From the IMG/VR virus record IMGVR_UViG_3300043409_000645, positions 1-41,125 of that record: a stretch of DNA of 41,125 nucleotides; one strand, given 5' to 3'. Positions 34,276 to 40,467 of the stretch are shown piece after piece. The notes below the pieces were generated by a model that worked only from the letters and a program-made list of their open reading frames with translations, was not told the origin of the DNA and ran no database searches. How positions within the stretch are numbered: the first letter of the stretch is position 1; each line of letters opens with the position of its first letter. This DNA comes from a virus. Both the position numbers and the translations under genes were made by a program.

Positions 34276-34406
34276 CCCGTAAATATCGTCTAGCGCGTAC
34301 CGCGCTTATAATCGCCCTAATCGGGCTTATCGTGTATCTATCGGGTCATCTTTGGTACACGGGGGGCGGGTGGTGTATCGGGTCAATGGCAGAATGTAAC
34401 GCCTAG
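34272..34406 (+). CDS. Small membrane protein (44 aa)
   Basis: 44 residues: basic start (MTRKYRLAR), one transmembrane helix (TALIIALIGLIVYLSG), then a Gly/Trp-rich end with two cysteines (WCIGSMAEC). ATGA overlap with the upstream gene. Inner-membrane location is predicted; role unknown. Confidence 0.6.
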   Translation: MTRKYRLARTALIIALIGLIVYLSGHLWYTGGGWCIGSMAECNA

Positions 34407-34417
34407 CGACGTACTAT

Positions 34418-34469
34418 CGCCCCCGTGGATGCAATTCTACGGGGGCGGTGGTCTGCCACTAGGGGCAGA
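34418..34469 (+). other. Two tandem hairpins in mRNA between small genes
   Basis: A perfect 9-bp stem (CGCCCCCGT, 34418-34426, with 34439-34447) around a 12-nt loop is followed by a 6-bp stem (TCTGCC, 34452-34457, with GGCAGA, 34464-34469). Neither has a U-tail. The second contains iteron-related GGTCTGCC. May be an mRNA processing or attenuation site. Confidence 0.5.
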
Positions 34470-34495
34470 ATCTAAGAGAATGAGAGAGTAAGATT

Positions 34496-34663
34496 ATGGC
34501 GTACCTATGCGATAGATGTAACGCACACCCCGCCCGATATGTCGTTAGCGGGCTTACCGCCCTGGCATATTATGATGGTCTATGCGGTGAGTGTTGCGCA
34601 TCATTCTTAGAATCTAAGGGTGATATAGCGGGGGCGCGTAAGTTCAGGGCGGTGAGCGCGTGA
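34496..34663 (+). CDS. Small zinc-ribbon-like protein (55 aa)
   Basis: 55 residues with paired cysteines C5/C8 and C30/C33 (C34), a four-cysteine zinc site. Starts after a purine-rich GAGAGAGTAAG leader. Coupled to the next gene by GTGA overlap. No named family. Confidence 0.6.
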   Translation: MAYLCDRCNAHPARYVVSGLTALAYYDGLCGECCASFLESKGDIAGARKFRAVSA

Positions 34664-34794
34664 TCCGAGATGCGATATTAGACGCGCTTATACAAGCGGG
34701 GCGCGTGTCTATAATTCCCGTAGGCTTTGAGGGAAAGGGAGAGGGAAAAGGAGAGGGAGAGGGAGAGAATGAGGGAGAGGGTGAGGGCGAATGA
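34660..34794 (+). CDS. Small protein with Glu/Gly-repeat tail (44 aa)
   Basis: 44 residues from GTG 34660. The first 22 are ordinary (AILDALIQAGRVSIIPVGF); the rest is an almost pure Gly/Glu/Lys repeat encoded by a purine tract at 34729-34769. The tail may be real or the frame may simply run through a ribosome-loading purine repeat for the downstream gene. Both overlaps (GTGA, ATGA) favour translation. Confidence 0.5.
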   Translation: MIRDAILDALIQAGRVSIIPVGFEGKGEGKGEGEGENEGEGEGE

Positions 34795-34898
34795 AGATAA
34801 GCACAAGGGCTAAGTGCGTGGAGTGTAACCGCGTATTTGATTTATTAAATGAAGAGGACGCGGGAGAGTGGACTTATGGACACGACTGCGAGGTGTAA
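34791..34898 (+). CDS. Small zinc protein (35 aa)
   Basis: 35 residues with C9/C12 and H31/C33, and the YGHDCE ending that recurs in tiny actinophage proteins. ATGA overlap with the preceding gene. Likely binds zinc; function unknown. Confidence 0.6.
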   Translation: MKISTRAKCVECNRVFDLLNEEDAGEWTYGHDCEV

Positions 34899-34904
34899 AA
34901 ATTA

Positions 34905-34913
34905 TGGTATAGT
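34905..34913 (+). promoter_or_regulatory. Extended -10 promoter with structured leader
   Basis: TGG-TATAGT just after the stop of the 35-aa gene, followed by two small hairpins (GGTAG/CTACC at 34922-34935 and a CTCTCC/GGAGAG stem at about 34944-34968) before the next start at 35024. The box matches the TGnTAnnnT form found upstream of the leaderless genes, but here a leader of about 100 nt follows. Confidence 0.45.
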
Positions 34914-35023
34914 ACGGGGCAGGTAGTACGCTACCCGCTTTCGCTCTCTCTCCTTAGATAGTGGGAGAGGGCGGGGGCGAGAAGTAGATTACTTCACAAG
35001 TGGAAAAGAGAGAAGGCAAGAAA

Positions 35024-35344
35024 GTGACTGAAGAATATAACGGATGGAGCAACCGCGAAACGTGGGCAACTGCTTTACACATTAATAATGACCAAGCGCT
35101 ATACGAAATGGCACAAGATTACACAAGGTTAGAGATAGAAGGACACGACAAAGGCGAGACAATTAACGCTTATTATCTTGGGCAGACCTTTTCTAATTGG
35201 ATAGTAGATGACCTGCTTACCCTTGAAAATATTGCTGGAAATCAAGGTCTTTGGCTTATGCTTACGGATATCGGATCTTTATATCGTGTTAACTGGGAAG
35301 AAATTGCTTACACATTCCTCACAGAAATGGCGGTAAGTAACTAA
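35024..35344 (+). CDS. DUF7249-like protein
   Basis: 106 residues from GTG 35024, which has AAGG seven bases upstream; GTG 35000 is the longer alternative. The start NGWSNRETWATALHINNDQALYEMA matches an uncharacterised family widespread in phages and plasmids, which I believe is DUF7249. Helical, acidic. Coupled to the next gene by TAATG. Confidence 0.65.
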   Translation: MTEEYNGWSNRETWATALHINNDQALYEMAQDYTRLEIEGHDKGETINAYYLGQTFSNWIVDDLLTLENIAGNQGLWLMLTDIGSLYRVNWEEIAYTFLTEMAVSN

Positions 35345-35511
35345 TGCCTAAATATACAGTATTTCAGACTAGGACTTATGGCTTCTATCAAAATGTGGAA
35401 GCGGGCAGCATTGAAGAAGCGATCCGACTAGCGGAAGAGGGCGAGTGGGAGCAAGATACGAACGACATTGAAGAAGAAGTAACTGCTCAACTAGTGGAAG
35501 AGGGCGAGTAA
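35344..35511 (+). CDS. Small acidic protein (55 aa)
   Basis: 55 residues, beta-hairpin-like start (PKYTVFQTRTYGFYQNVEAGSIEEAI) then an acidic Glu-rich end. Resembles short ERF-like/ant-type phage peptides in shape only. No family recognised. Confidence 0.55.
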   Translation: MPKYTVFQTRTYGFYQNVEAGSIEEAIRLAEEGEWEQDTNDIEEEVTAQLVEEGE

Positions 35512-35658
35512 ATGAGTAGAGAATTAGAAGTGCTTCGGCAAGAATATGTAAGGGCGAAGGAAACTCCGCTTTTTGATGACCCTGAAGATTACTGCATATT
35601 GCTGGACTTAATTGACCAGCGTATGCAGGAAATCCAAGACCGATACGCAAATTACTAG
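35512..35658 (+). CDS. Small helical protein (48 aa)
   Basis: 48 residues, charged and helical (LEVLRQEYVRAKETP, CILLDLIDQRMQEIQDRY), starting directly after the previous stop. GAGGGCGAG serves as ribosome-binding site. Could form a coiled-coil dimer. Unknown function. Confidence 0.55.
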   Translation: MSRELEVLRQEYVRAKETPLFDDPEDYCILLDLIDQRMQEIQDRYANY

Positions 35659-35676
35659 AGGGAGAGAGGGCGAGCG

Positions 35677-35808
35677 ATGGCGGTAATATGTACCTATGAT
35701 GGATGCGAGGCAGAGAATGAGGACTATGAAAACAGCAACGGGACTTACTGGTTTCGGTGCTATAAATGTGGGTGGGACAACGAAGTTGTCCATTCACCTT
35801 GGAAATAA
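35677..35808 (+). CDS. Small zinc-ribbon protein (43 aa)
   Basis: 43 residues, C5/C10 and C28/C31 with the RCYKCGWDNEV ribbon that ends many zinc ribbons. Preceded by GGGAGAGAGGG. Likely nucleic-acid or protein binding. Confidence 0.6.
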   Translation: MAVICTYDGCEAENEDYENSNGTYWFRCYKCGWDNEVVHSPWK

Positions 35809-35834
35809 TGGAGAGGGAGAGGGAGAGGGAAAGA

Positions 35835-36002
35835 ATGTTTGAACCAACCAAAGAATACTGGCAGGCAAAAGCAGATCTATGTAAGGCAACCGCCTTGCGA
35901 CAATTAGAGGACGCGGATGCGTCCGAGGCTATGAAGAACTTAGAGCGTATGGTATATGCGCTTAGCCGTGTAGGTATCACGAACGAGAGAGAGGGCAAGT
36001 AA
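35835..36002 (+). CDS. Small helical protein (55 aa)
   Basis: 55 residues (FEPTKEYWQAKADLCKATALRQLEDADASEAMKNLERMVYAL), amphipathic helices. ATG 35835 follows a 26-nt purine repeat (35810-35835). A start at 35808 coupled as TAATG would add an Arg/Glu repeat encoded by the same purine tract; the shorter start is preferred. Confidence 0.55.
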   Translation: MFEPTKEYWQAKADLCKATALRQLEDADASEAMKNLERMVYALSRVGITNEREGK

Positions 36003-36124
36003 TGAGTGAAGTAACCTATTGTGAAGTTTGCTTGACAAACTTTACAGATGATGACGACTTTAACCATAGGTTTGACTATCCAGTCTGCCTATCCTGCGCC
36101 GATAAAATGGAGGTTCTAGTATGA
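36002..36124 (+). CDS. Small zinc protein (40 aa)
   Basis: 40 residues with C7/C10 and C29/C32 and an acidic loop (TDDDDF). TAATG overlap upstream, ATGA overlap downstream. Another four-cysteine mini-protein in the cassette; function unknown. Confidence 0.6.
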   Translation: MSEVTYCEVCLTNFTDDDDFNHRFDYPVCLSCADKMEVLV

Positions 36125-36372
36125 GTGAAGTAATAGCCTTTCACCCGAAAGTATCACCCTTATTCACCTTTTATGAGGTGGTAGAGGGAGAGGGCAACGC
36201 CGTATGGGGCGGCAACGACCCGATAGAGGCAGTCCAATGGCTACGCCGTAGCCCACTTAACTCACGCCTGCTAGTATCAGCGTGGGACGCAGAGGACGAG
36301 GACGCTATGCTCGTTGGGCAACCAATGGACATAACTAAGATCGTATTTGCCACGTTAGCAGGAGTCCTATGA
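36121..36372 (+). CDS. Uncharacterised actinophage protein (83 aa)
   Basis: 83 residues with GNAVWGGNDPIEAVQWLRRSPLNSRLLVSAWDAEDEDAMLVGQPMDIT, a pattern seen repeatedly in actinophage early regions. Small alpha/beta fold. No known activity. Overlaps both neighbours by four bases. Confidence 0.65.
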   Translation: MSEVIAFHPKVSPLFTFYEVVEGEGNAVWGGNDPIEAVQWLRRSPLNSRLLVSAWDAEDEDAMLVGQPMDITKIVFATLAGVL

Positions 36373-36443
36373 TACTGGGAATCATTGGCGTAATGGTAGT
36401 CTTCTACCTGTTATTAGTAGCTGAGGATAAACTTAATGGGTGA
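36369..36443 (+). CDS. Tiny membrane protein (24 aa)
   Basis: 24 residues, almost entirely one transmembrane helix (ILGIIGVMVVFYLLLVA) with a short charged end. ATGA overlap with the upstream gene and 8-nt overlap with the downstream gene, which is what supports it. Possible membrane-associated helper. Confidence 0.5.
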   Translation: MILGIIGVMVVFYLLLVAEDKLNG

Positions 36444-36732
36444 GCAGGAGACCAAGACGGTGAGTGGCAAGCAAGCTATCTCATACCGTAACTACAGACG
36501 AGCGAGAGACCGAGCACTGGTGAGGCTAACACACGCTTACCCCAACACGTACAGGCAACTGTTAGCAGAGGAGAACGCCTTTGATGAGGTTAATGGTAAA
36601 AAGTGGGTTGGTATTAGCGGTAGCACTAATCTTGTTGTGGGTATTCATACCCGCGCCAACGCAGCGACAGGAATTGTTGCCGCACAAACCAGTAGTTCAC
36701 AAGACCAAAGCAACGATGCAGGAAAAGCGTGA
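36436..36732 (+). CDS. Uncharacterised actinophage protein with YRRARDRAL motif (98 aa)
   Basis: 98 residues. YRNYRRARDRALVRLTHAYPNTYRQLLAEE is a conserved helical pattern found in many actinophages, followed by GKKWVGISGSTN. The C-terminal 49 residues are encoded in DNA that in another frame encodes the signal/membrane part of the transglycosylase (149-nt overlap). DNA binding is possible from the Arg-rich helix but unproven. Confidence 0.7.
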   Translation: MGEQETKTVSGKQAISYRNYRRARDRALVRLTHAYPNTYRQLLAEENAFDEVNGKKWVGISGSTNLVVGIHTRANAATGIVAAQTSSSQDQSNDAGKA

Positions 36733-37006
36733 AAACATACGTATATCCAAGCGTTACGCTTACATCTTATACAAGTGGGGGGAGAGAGAGCGAGCCTGCC
36801 TCGTCGCCTTATGGACCCGTGAAAGCAGGTTTGACCACCTTGCAAAGAACCAACAAGGATCATCAGCTTACGGAATTGCTCAACTACTTGGAGAAACAAG
36901 TCGAGATTCTAGAGAGCAAATCCTCAAAGGTCTTATTTATGTGCAGTCAAGATATGACACACCTTGTCGAGCCAAAGCCTTCCACGATAGACACAACTGG
37001 TACTGA
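36584..37006 (+). CDS. Membrane-anchored lytic transglycosylase-like protein
   Basis: 140 residues from ATG 36584. Residues 7-23 form a hydrophobic signal anchor (SGLVLAVALILLWVFIP); after a polar linker the SLT-like core has catalytic E80 in TRESRFDHLAKN and the YGIAQLL motif (96-102), with a shortened C-terminal half. It cleaves glycan strands of peptidoglycan (known of family). It lies far from the lysis cassette, in an early-type operon, so remodelling of the wall during infection or superinfection exclusion is possible. Confidence 0.8.
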   Translation: MRLMVKSGLVLAVALILLWVFIPAPTQRQELLPHKPVVHKTKATMQEKRENIRISKRYAYILYKWGERERACLVALWTRESRFDHLAKNQQGSSAYGIAQLLGETSRDSREQILKGLIYVQSRYDTPCRAKAFHDRHNWY

Positions 37007-37009
37007 TTA

Positions 37010-37648
37010 GTGCTGGTTTTTGATTTCTTTTCTGGTACAGGGAGTTCAACTAAAGCGTTCAAGGATAAAGGTCATACTGTTATATCTTTTGAAATGGATG
37101 AATCATTCAAAGCTACAGAAAATGTTGATGTGCTTGTATTAGATTCCGATTATCTGATACAAACATATGGCAAACCTGACTTTATATGGGCTTCTCCTCC
37201 TTGCACATCCTTTAGTGTTGCTTCTATCGGACACCATTGGGCGCAAGGCGGGGAGAATCCTATACCAAAAACAGAATCAGCTAAATTAAGCCAGGAATTA
37301 GTAGCACATACAAGGGATTTAATATTAAAACTTAATCCTACGTATGGTTATCTTATTGAAAACCCCAGAGGAATGCTTCGCAAACTGCCAGTAGTGGCAA
37401 ACTTACCCAGAAGAACAGTTACATATTGCCAATATGGTGATAGTCGTATGAAACCAACAGACTTATGGGGATATGTTGCTAATTGGGTAGCCAAACCAGC
37501 CTGTAAAAATGGTATGCCTTGTCACGAAGCTGCTCCGCGTGGAGCAAGGACTGGAACTCAAGGACTCAATGGTGCTAAGGATAGATCTAAAGTGCCATAT
37601 GATTTAAGCGTTGAAATACTTTCAGCCATAGAAAGTGTGCTACACTAA
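37010..37648 (+). CDS. DNA C5-cytosine methyltransferase (compact)
   Basis: 212 residues from GTG 37010. Motif I FFSGTGSST (6-14), motif IV SPPCTSFS with catalytic C65, motif VI ENP (117-119), motif VIII QYGDSRMKP (141-149). It is much shorter than standard enzymes (about 330), with little room for a target-recognition domain between VIII and IX, as in some phage orphans. No restriction enzyme is adjacent. Probable role: self-methylation against host restriction. AT-rich relative to preceding small genes, hinting at separate acquisition. Confidence 0.85.
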   Translation: MLVFDFFSGTGSSTKAFKDKGHTVISFEMDESFKATENVDVLVLDSDYLIQTYGKPDFIWASPPCTSFSVASIGHHWAQGGENPIPKTESAKLSQELVAHTRDLILKLNPTYGYLIENPRGMLRKLPVVANLPRRTVTYCQYGDSRMKPTDLWGYVANWVAKPACKNGMPCHEAAPRGARTGTQGLNGAKDRSKVPYDLSVEILSAIESVLH

Positions 37649-37670
37649 TCCTGCACCTCTCTGTTCCGTC

Positions 37671-37711
37671 AGTAAAGCCTTGCCTCGCCTTCGGCGGGGC
37701 TTTACTTTTTG
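37671..37711. terminator. Bidirectional terminator between convergent operons
   Basis: An 8-bp GC stem (GCCTCGCC with GGCGGGGC, loop TTC) at 37682-37700 is flanked by AGTAAAG/CTTTACT, which can lengthen it, and followed rightward by TTTACTTTTT. It separates the methyltransferase (rightward) and the FmdB-like gene (leftward), whose stop it overlaps. Confidence 0.8.
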
Positions 37712-37881
37712 GAGTCAGTAGAATAAAAGCCAGGTGCATTAAAGGTAATGGCGGGGGTGGAGAACACCCTGCTCATAGGTACGTGGCAGTCAAAGCAGAT
37801 AGGTGCGTTAGCTTTAGCGTGAATACTGCGCTCAACGCCTAGTTCACTCTTACAGGTATCACACTTGTAGTCATAGATCAT
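37702..37881 (-). CDS. FmdB-like zinc-ribbon protein
   Basis: 59 residues. MIYDYKCDTCK (C7, C10), CFDCHVPMSRVFSTPAITFNAPGFYSTD (C29, C32) match the FmdB/CxxC_CxxC_SSSS family, including the closing GFYSTD. Family members are linked to regulation, but evidence is slim. ATGA overlap with the upstream nuclease-like gene; last gene of the leftward early operon. Confidence 0.85.
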   Translation of the reverse strand: MIYDYKCDTCKSELGVERSIHAKANAPICFDCHVPMSRVFSTPAITFNAPGFYSTDSKK

Positions 37882-38261
37882 AATCTAATTGCGTCCTCTA
37901 CTAAGAAGTAACCTACAATTTTAGGTACTTTAGCTTTGTTATCAAACTCAGTGCTGGCTGGCATCAAGTGTGTAAGCCATTGAGGTTCAGGTAAGTCAGT
38001 CAAATCAAAGGAATAGATACCAAGTGGAGTGGAATTAATATAGAAAGGGAGCAGGTTGCGTTGCGTTGCCTGCTCGATAAGAGCGCGATACTTTATCTGT
38101 TCAACAAGTAAATCGAGGTAGTGTGTCTGCCTACATTTTAATTCTATGAAATGACCAGCTTTATCGCTGATGCAATCAAAAGAGTCATAGATACCCTCAC
38201 TCTTGACCAAGTCTGGATACATCTCAGACTTAAGGTGATTAAATAACTGTTCCTCGTTCAT
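37878..38261 (-). CDS. PD-(D/E)XK-like nuclease
   Basis: 127 residues with SFDCISDKAGHFIELKCR, giving D29 and E40-x-K42, the minimal PD-(D/E)XK active site, followed by a helix with Q55. Short single-domain form. It starts by ATGA overlap with the sigma-like gene. May act as a DNA resolvase or host-DNA nuclease; no closer assignment is possible. Confidence 0.6.
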   Translation of the reverse strand: MNEEQLFNHLKSEMYPDLVKSEGIYDSFDCISDKAGHFIELKCRQTHYLDLLVEQIKYRALIEQATQRNLLPFYINSTPLGIYSFDLTDLPEPQWLTHLMPASTEFDNKAKVPKIVGYFLVEDAIRL

Positions 38262-38890
38262 CTAAATGGAGAGTTCCCGCCAAGTTCATCTTGCAAGTGA
38301 CGCAGTGCAGTGGTGCATCTACGATCAGCAGTAGATGTAGCACATTCTAGTACTTGTGCTATCTGTGCAAGTGTGTAATGCTCGTGATAACGCAAACGCA
38401 AAATAGTTTGATCTTCAATTTGTAATTTAATAAAACCCTTTTTAATATCAAGCAAAGTAGCAAGTAAGTTACCGCCTTCTGCTGGAGATGAAGAGCCACG
38501 AGGTTGCCCGTCCTTAAGCATCTCTTGTGCTTGTTCTAGGACTGTACCGTCAATAACTGAAGCAATAACAAAGGGCAGTAATTGTGCCAGTGTAGGGCTA
38601 TCGTAATAGGCTTCATCGGCTATTTGATAGCCAGACTTAGTAGCCTTTTCCTTGCGTGCGTAACGCTCTGCTACACGCCTCATCTGCCACGCTATACGCT
38701 GCTCATTGTGCTTACGTTGAGCAGTATCAAGCTCGGAAAGTTGGTCATTAATATAATCAACACGAGTGGTAGCCCAGTGGAAACACTCTTGCTTTACATC
38801 TTCTAGTTCAACCCAGTTATGAAAACGACGATGAATAGTACGAGCAACTGAAGGTACTAAATCAAAGAGTATTGGGTTGAGGTCGGTCAT
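38258..38890 (-). CDS. Sigma-70-family-like regulator
   Basis: 210 residues from ATG 38890 (ATGA overlap). The N-terminal WVELEDVKQECFHWATTRV resembles sigma region 2, and the C-terminal QTILRLRYHEHYTLAQIAQVLECATSTADRRCTTALRHLQDEL is a good region 4 HTH. The middle (about 95-150) is atypical, with a variable Ser/Pro/Gly loop. Such phage proteins may redirect RNA polymerase to late promoters or act as an antirepressor-like factor. Regulation of the late operon is inference. Confidence 0.65.
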   Translation of the reverse strand: MTDLNPILFDLVPSVARTIHRRFHNWVELEDVKQECFHWATTRVDYINDQLSELDTAQRKHNEQRIAWQMRRVAERYARKEKATKSGYQIADEAYYDSPTLAQLLPFVIASVIDGTVLEQAQEMLKDGQPRGSSSPAEGGNLLATLLDIKKGFIKLQIEDQTILRLRYHEHYTLAQIAQVLECATSTADRRCTTALRHLQDELGGNSPFR

Positions 38891-39288
38891 TCTTTGGGCC
38901 AAGTCTCATCGAGTACCATCATTGCAATAGCTGAATAGTTTAGAAGGTCAATAAAACTATCGCGTAAGGATTCGTTACTAGGCTTAACACCGCTATCTAA
39001 TAGGTTGTTAATGCGTGCTATTTTGTCCCACATACGTACACGCAGACCATTAAGAGGTCCACCTGGGCTAAGGCTGATGTTCTTAGGACCGTAGTCGTGG
39101 TGCTTTTTAATAAGTAAGTTACCTGCTGAATCCAAGATGCGCCAAACATTAGTGACAAAAGTATCATCTACCTTATTGGTATCGGTCTTATCAACACTTG
39201 CTCGCTCTGATAATCGGAGTGCAAGATCTGAAAGCCCATATGCTGCAAAGTCTGTAACATTGTGATCCACTCGTCCTTTGTCATTCAC
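38887..39288 (-). CDS. Nmad1/DUF1599-like nucleotide-modification protein
   Basis: 133 residues from GTG 39288, eight bases after GGAGG; ATG 39294 is the alternative. KKHHDYGPKNI, GLRVRMWDKIARINNLL and SLRDSFIDLLNYSAIAMMVL match the Nmad1 (DUF1599) family, predicted to be MazG/dUTPase-like helical proteins linked to phage nucleotide modification. It lies directly after the Toprim primase gene. Substrate unknown. Confidence 0.75.
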   Translation of the reverse strand: MNDKGRVDHNVTDFAAYGLSDLALRLSERASVDKTDTNKVDDTFVTNVWRILDSAGNLLIKKHHDYGPKNISLSPGGPLNGLRVRMWDKIARINNLLDSGVKPSNESLRDSFIDLLNYSAIAMMVLDETWPKE

Positions 39289-39934
39289 CAGCATATCCTC
39301 CAATTAGAATCTTTCGTGTCGCTTCTGCCCCATTAGCAAGGTAAAAGTCCGTAATGTCCATTCCTGCTGGTAAGGATACAATAGTGCTGTTCATCACCTC
39401 GTTTGCGACACGCTTAGAAAACTCAGCCCCAGGATTAGAACCATCTTCTTTAATGTCGTTATCTCCTACTATAAATACAGTGTCGTAACCGTTATAAAGT
39501 TTAGGAAAGTGTGACTTCCAAGCAGCAACACCAGGAACACCTGTTGCTGGTATGCCAAGAACACCTGATGCAATGACTGTATCTAACTCACCTTCACAAA
39601 TAAGAATGTATGGAGTCTGCAATAAAATATCGGATACGTTATACAGATGTGATTTCTGATTAGCTGGAGATCCATACTTAGGTTTGCCATCATCAATACG
39701 TCTAAATTTAAAGCCAACGCAGTCACCAGAGGCAGTAATGTATGGAATAGATATCCAACCCTCATACATCTCGTGACCGTTGATTGGATTAGTAACTGTA
39801 CCTAACTGAAAGCGACCTGCTGCCTGCTCAGATATTCCACGTTCTTCGAGTGCGACTATTACTTCTGGAGTTATTTCCTGCGCGTACTGGATTGCCGCTT
39901 CCAGCAGCAATTTCGATTGCACGTTTGAGGCCAT
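39281..39934 (-). CDS. DnaG-type primase, Toprim catalytic protein
   Basis: 217 residues. After a helical linker and an RNAP-basic strand region (YITASGDCVGFKFRRID, 65-81) comes the Toprim domain: LICEGELD (E114, E116) and FIVGDND (D158, D160), the metal-binding residues for primer synthesis. It lacks the zinc finger, which is on the adjacent overlapping gene (107-nt overlap). Together they make a split primase; a programmed frameshift joining them is a possible alternative. Confidence 0.82.
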   Translation of the reverse strand: MASNVQSKLLLEAAIQYAQEITPEVIVALEERGISEQAAGRFQLGTVTNPINGHEMYEGWISIPYITASGDCVGFKFRRIDDGKPKYGSPANQKSHLYNVSDILLQTPYILICEGELDTVIASGVLGIPATGVPGVAAWKSHFPKLYNGYDTVFIVGDNDIKEDGSNPGAEFSKRVANEVMNSTIVSLPAGMDITDFYLANGAEATRKILIGGYAGE

Positions 39935-40205
39935 CTTTAAACTCCATATTCTCTAAGATACACACCAAGTTTACTGCATTGCCACCCTTACCGCAGGTGT
40001 GGCAGTAGTACAAATTGTCTAATGTATTTATTACTGCTGACCTTCTACTGTCGTTGTGTAAACAACACCGCACAGAAGATGATCTTCCTTCCCTTACTTC
40101 ACCGCCATAGTTAGCAACGATAGCTGCTATGGGGATTGTGTTTGCATCAACGGCGCCTTTGAACCTTTGCTTACGAACCACCCTGGACCAACCTTGTGCT
40201 GACAT
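39828..40205 (-). CDS. CHC2 zinc-finger primase subunit
   Basis: 125 residues from ATG 40205, eight bases after AAGGAG. CHC2 zinc site C47-x2-H50 and C68-x2-C71, as in the template-reading domain of DnaG. Ends with a Ser/Arg-rich tail (NNSRSNSRTRRTW). Its gene overlaps the Toprim gene (107 nt, another frame) and, at the 5' end, the small Cys/His gene (79 nt). Confidence 0.82.
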   Translation of the reverse strand: MSAQGWSRVVRKQRFKGAVDANTIPIAAIVANYGGEVREGRSSSVRCCLHNDSRRSAVINTLDNLYYCHTCGKGGNAVNLVCILENMEFKDGLKRAIEIAAGSGNPVRAGNNSRSNSRTRRTWNI

Positions 40206-40309
40206 CCACAGTCTCCTTCGTACTCGCATTTGTCGTGCCAGTGTGTGGCACGCTTAAGATGACCTAGTGAGTTCTCCTCACCAGCCTTACGACAACTTAG
40301 GCAAATCAT
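40127..40309 (-). CDS. Small Cys/His zinc protein (60 aa)
   Basis: 60 residues with C3/C6, H18, H22, C28 and C34/C36 ending in CQHK: a probable zinc protein. The CLSCRKAGEEN...HDKC...CQHK pattern is frequent in actinophage replication regions. Its ATG overlaps the upstream stop as ATGA. The 3' third overlaps the CHC2 gene in another frame. Confidence 0.65.
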   Translation of the reverse strand: MICLSCRKAGEENSLGHLKRATHWHDKCEYEGDCGCQHKVGPGWFVSKGSKAPLMQTQSP

Positions 40310-40467
40310 CCTTCTGTCTGACTTCCACTTTCGACCACCGCTTGCTCTGTGGCATCGGTTTCTTCTTGAACTTTGACATTTTCCGTCTCTTCAACGGTTT
40401 CATTATTGATGGCATTTGCATCACTCCATATCTCAGATGTGTTAATAAATCCTTCAGGTGTTGGCAT
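40306..40467 (-). CDS. Small acidic protein (53 aa)
   Basis: 53 residues, Glu/Thr/Ala-rich and probably disordered (ETVEETENVKVQEET). Bounded by overlaps with both neighbours (ATGA downstream). Composition resembles DNA mimics or acidic linkers, but there is no specific evidence. Confidence 0.55.
   Translation of the reverse strand: MPTPEGFINTSEIWSDANAINNETVEETENVKVQEETDATEQAVVESGSQTEG

Noticed and set aside
35369-36067. Leftward 232-aa open frame across the small-gene cassette
   Set aside because: Composition (runs of Ser-Leu-Ser-Leu) comes from the purine tracts on the other strand, and it is antisense to five coupled small genes.
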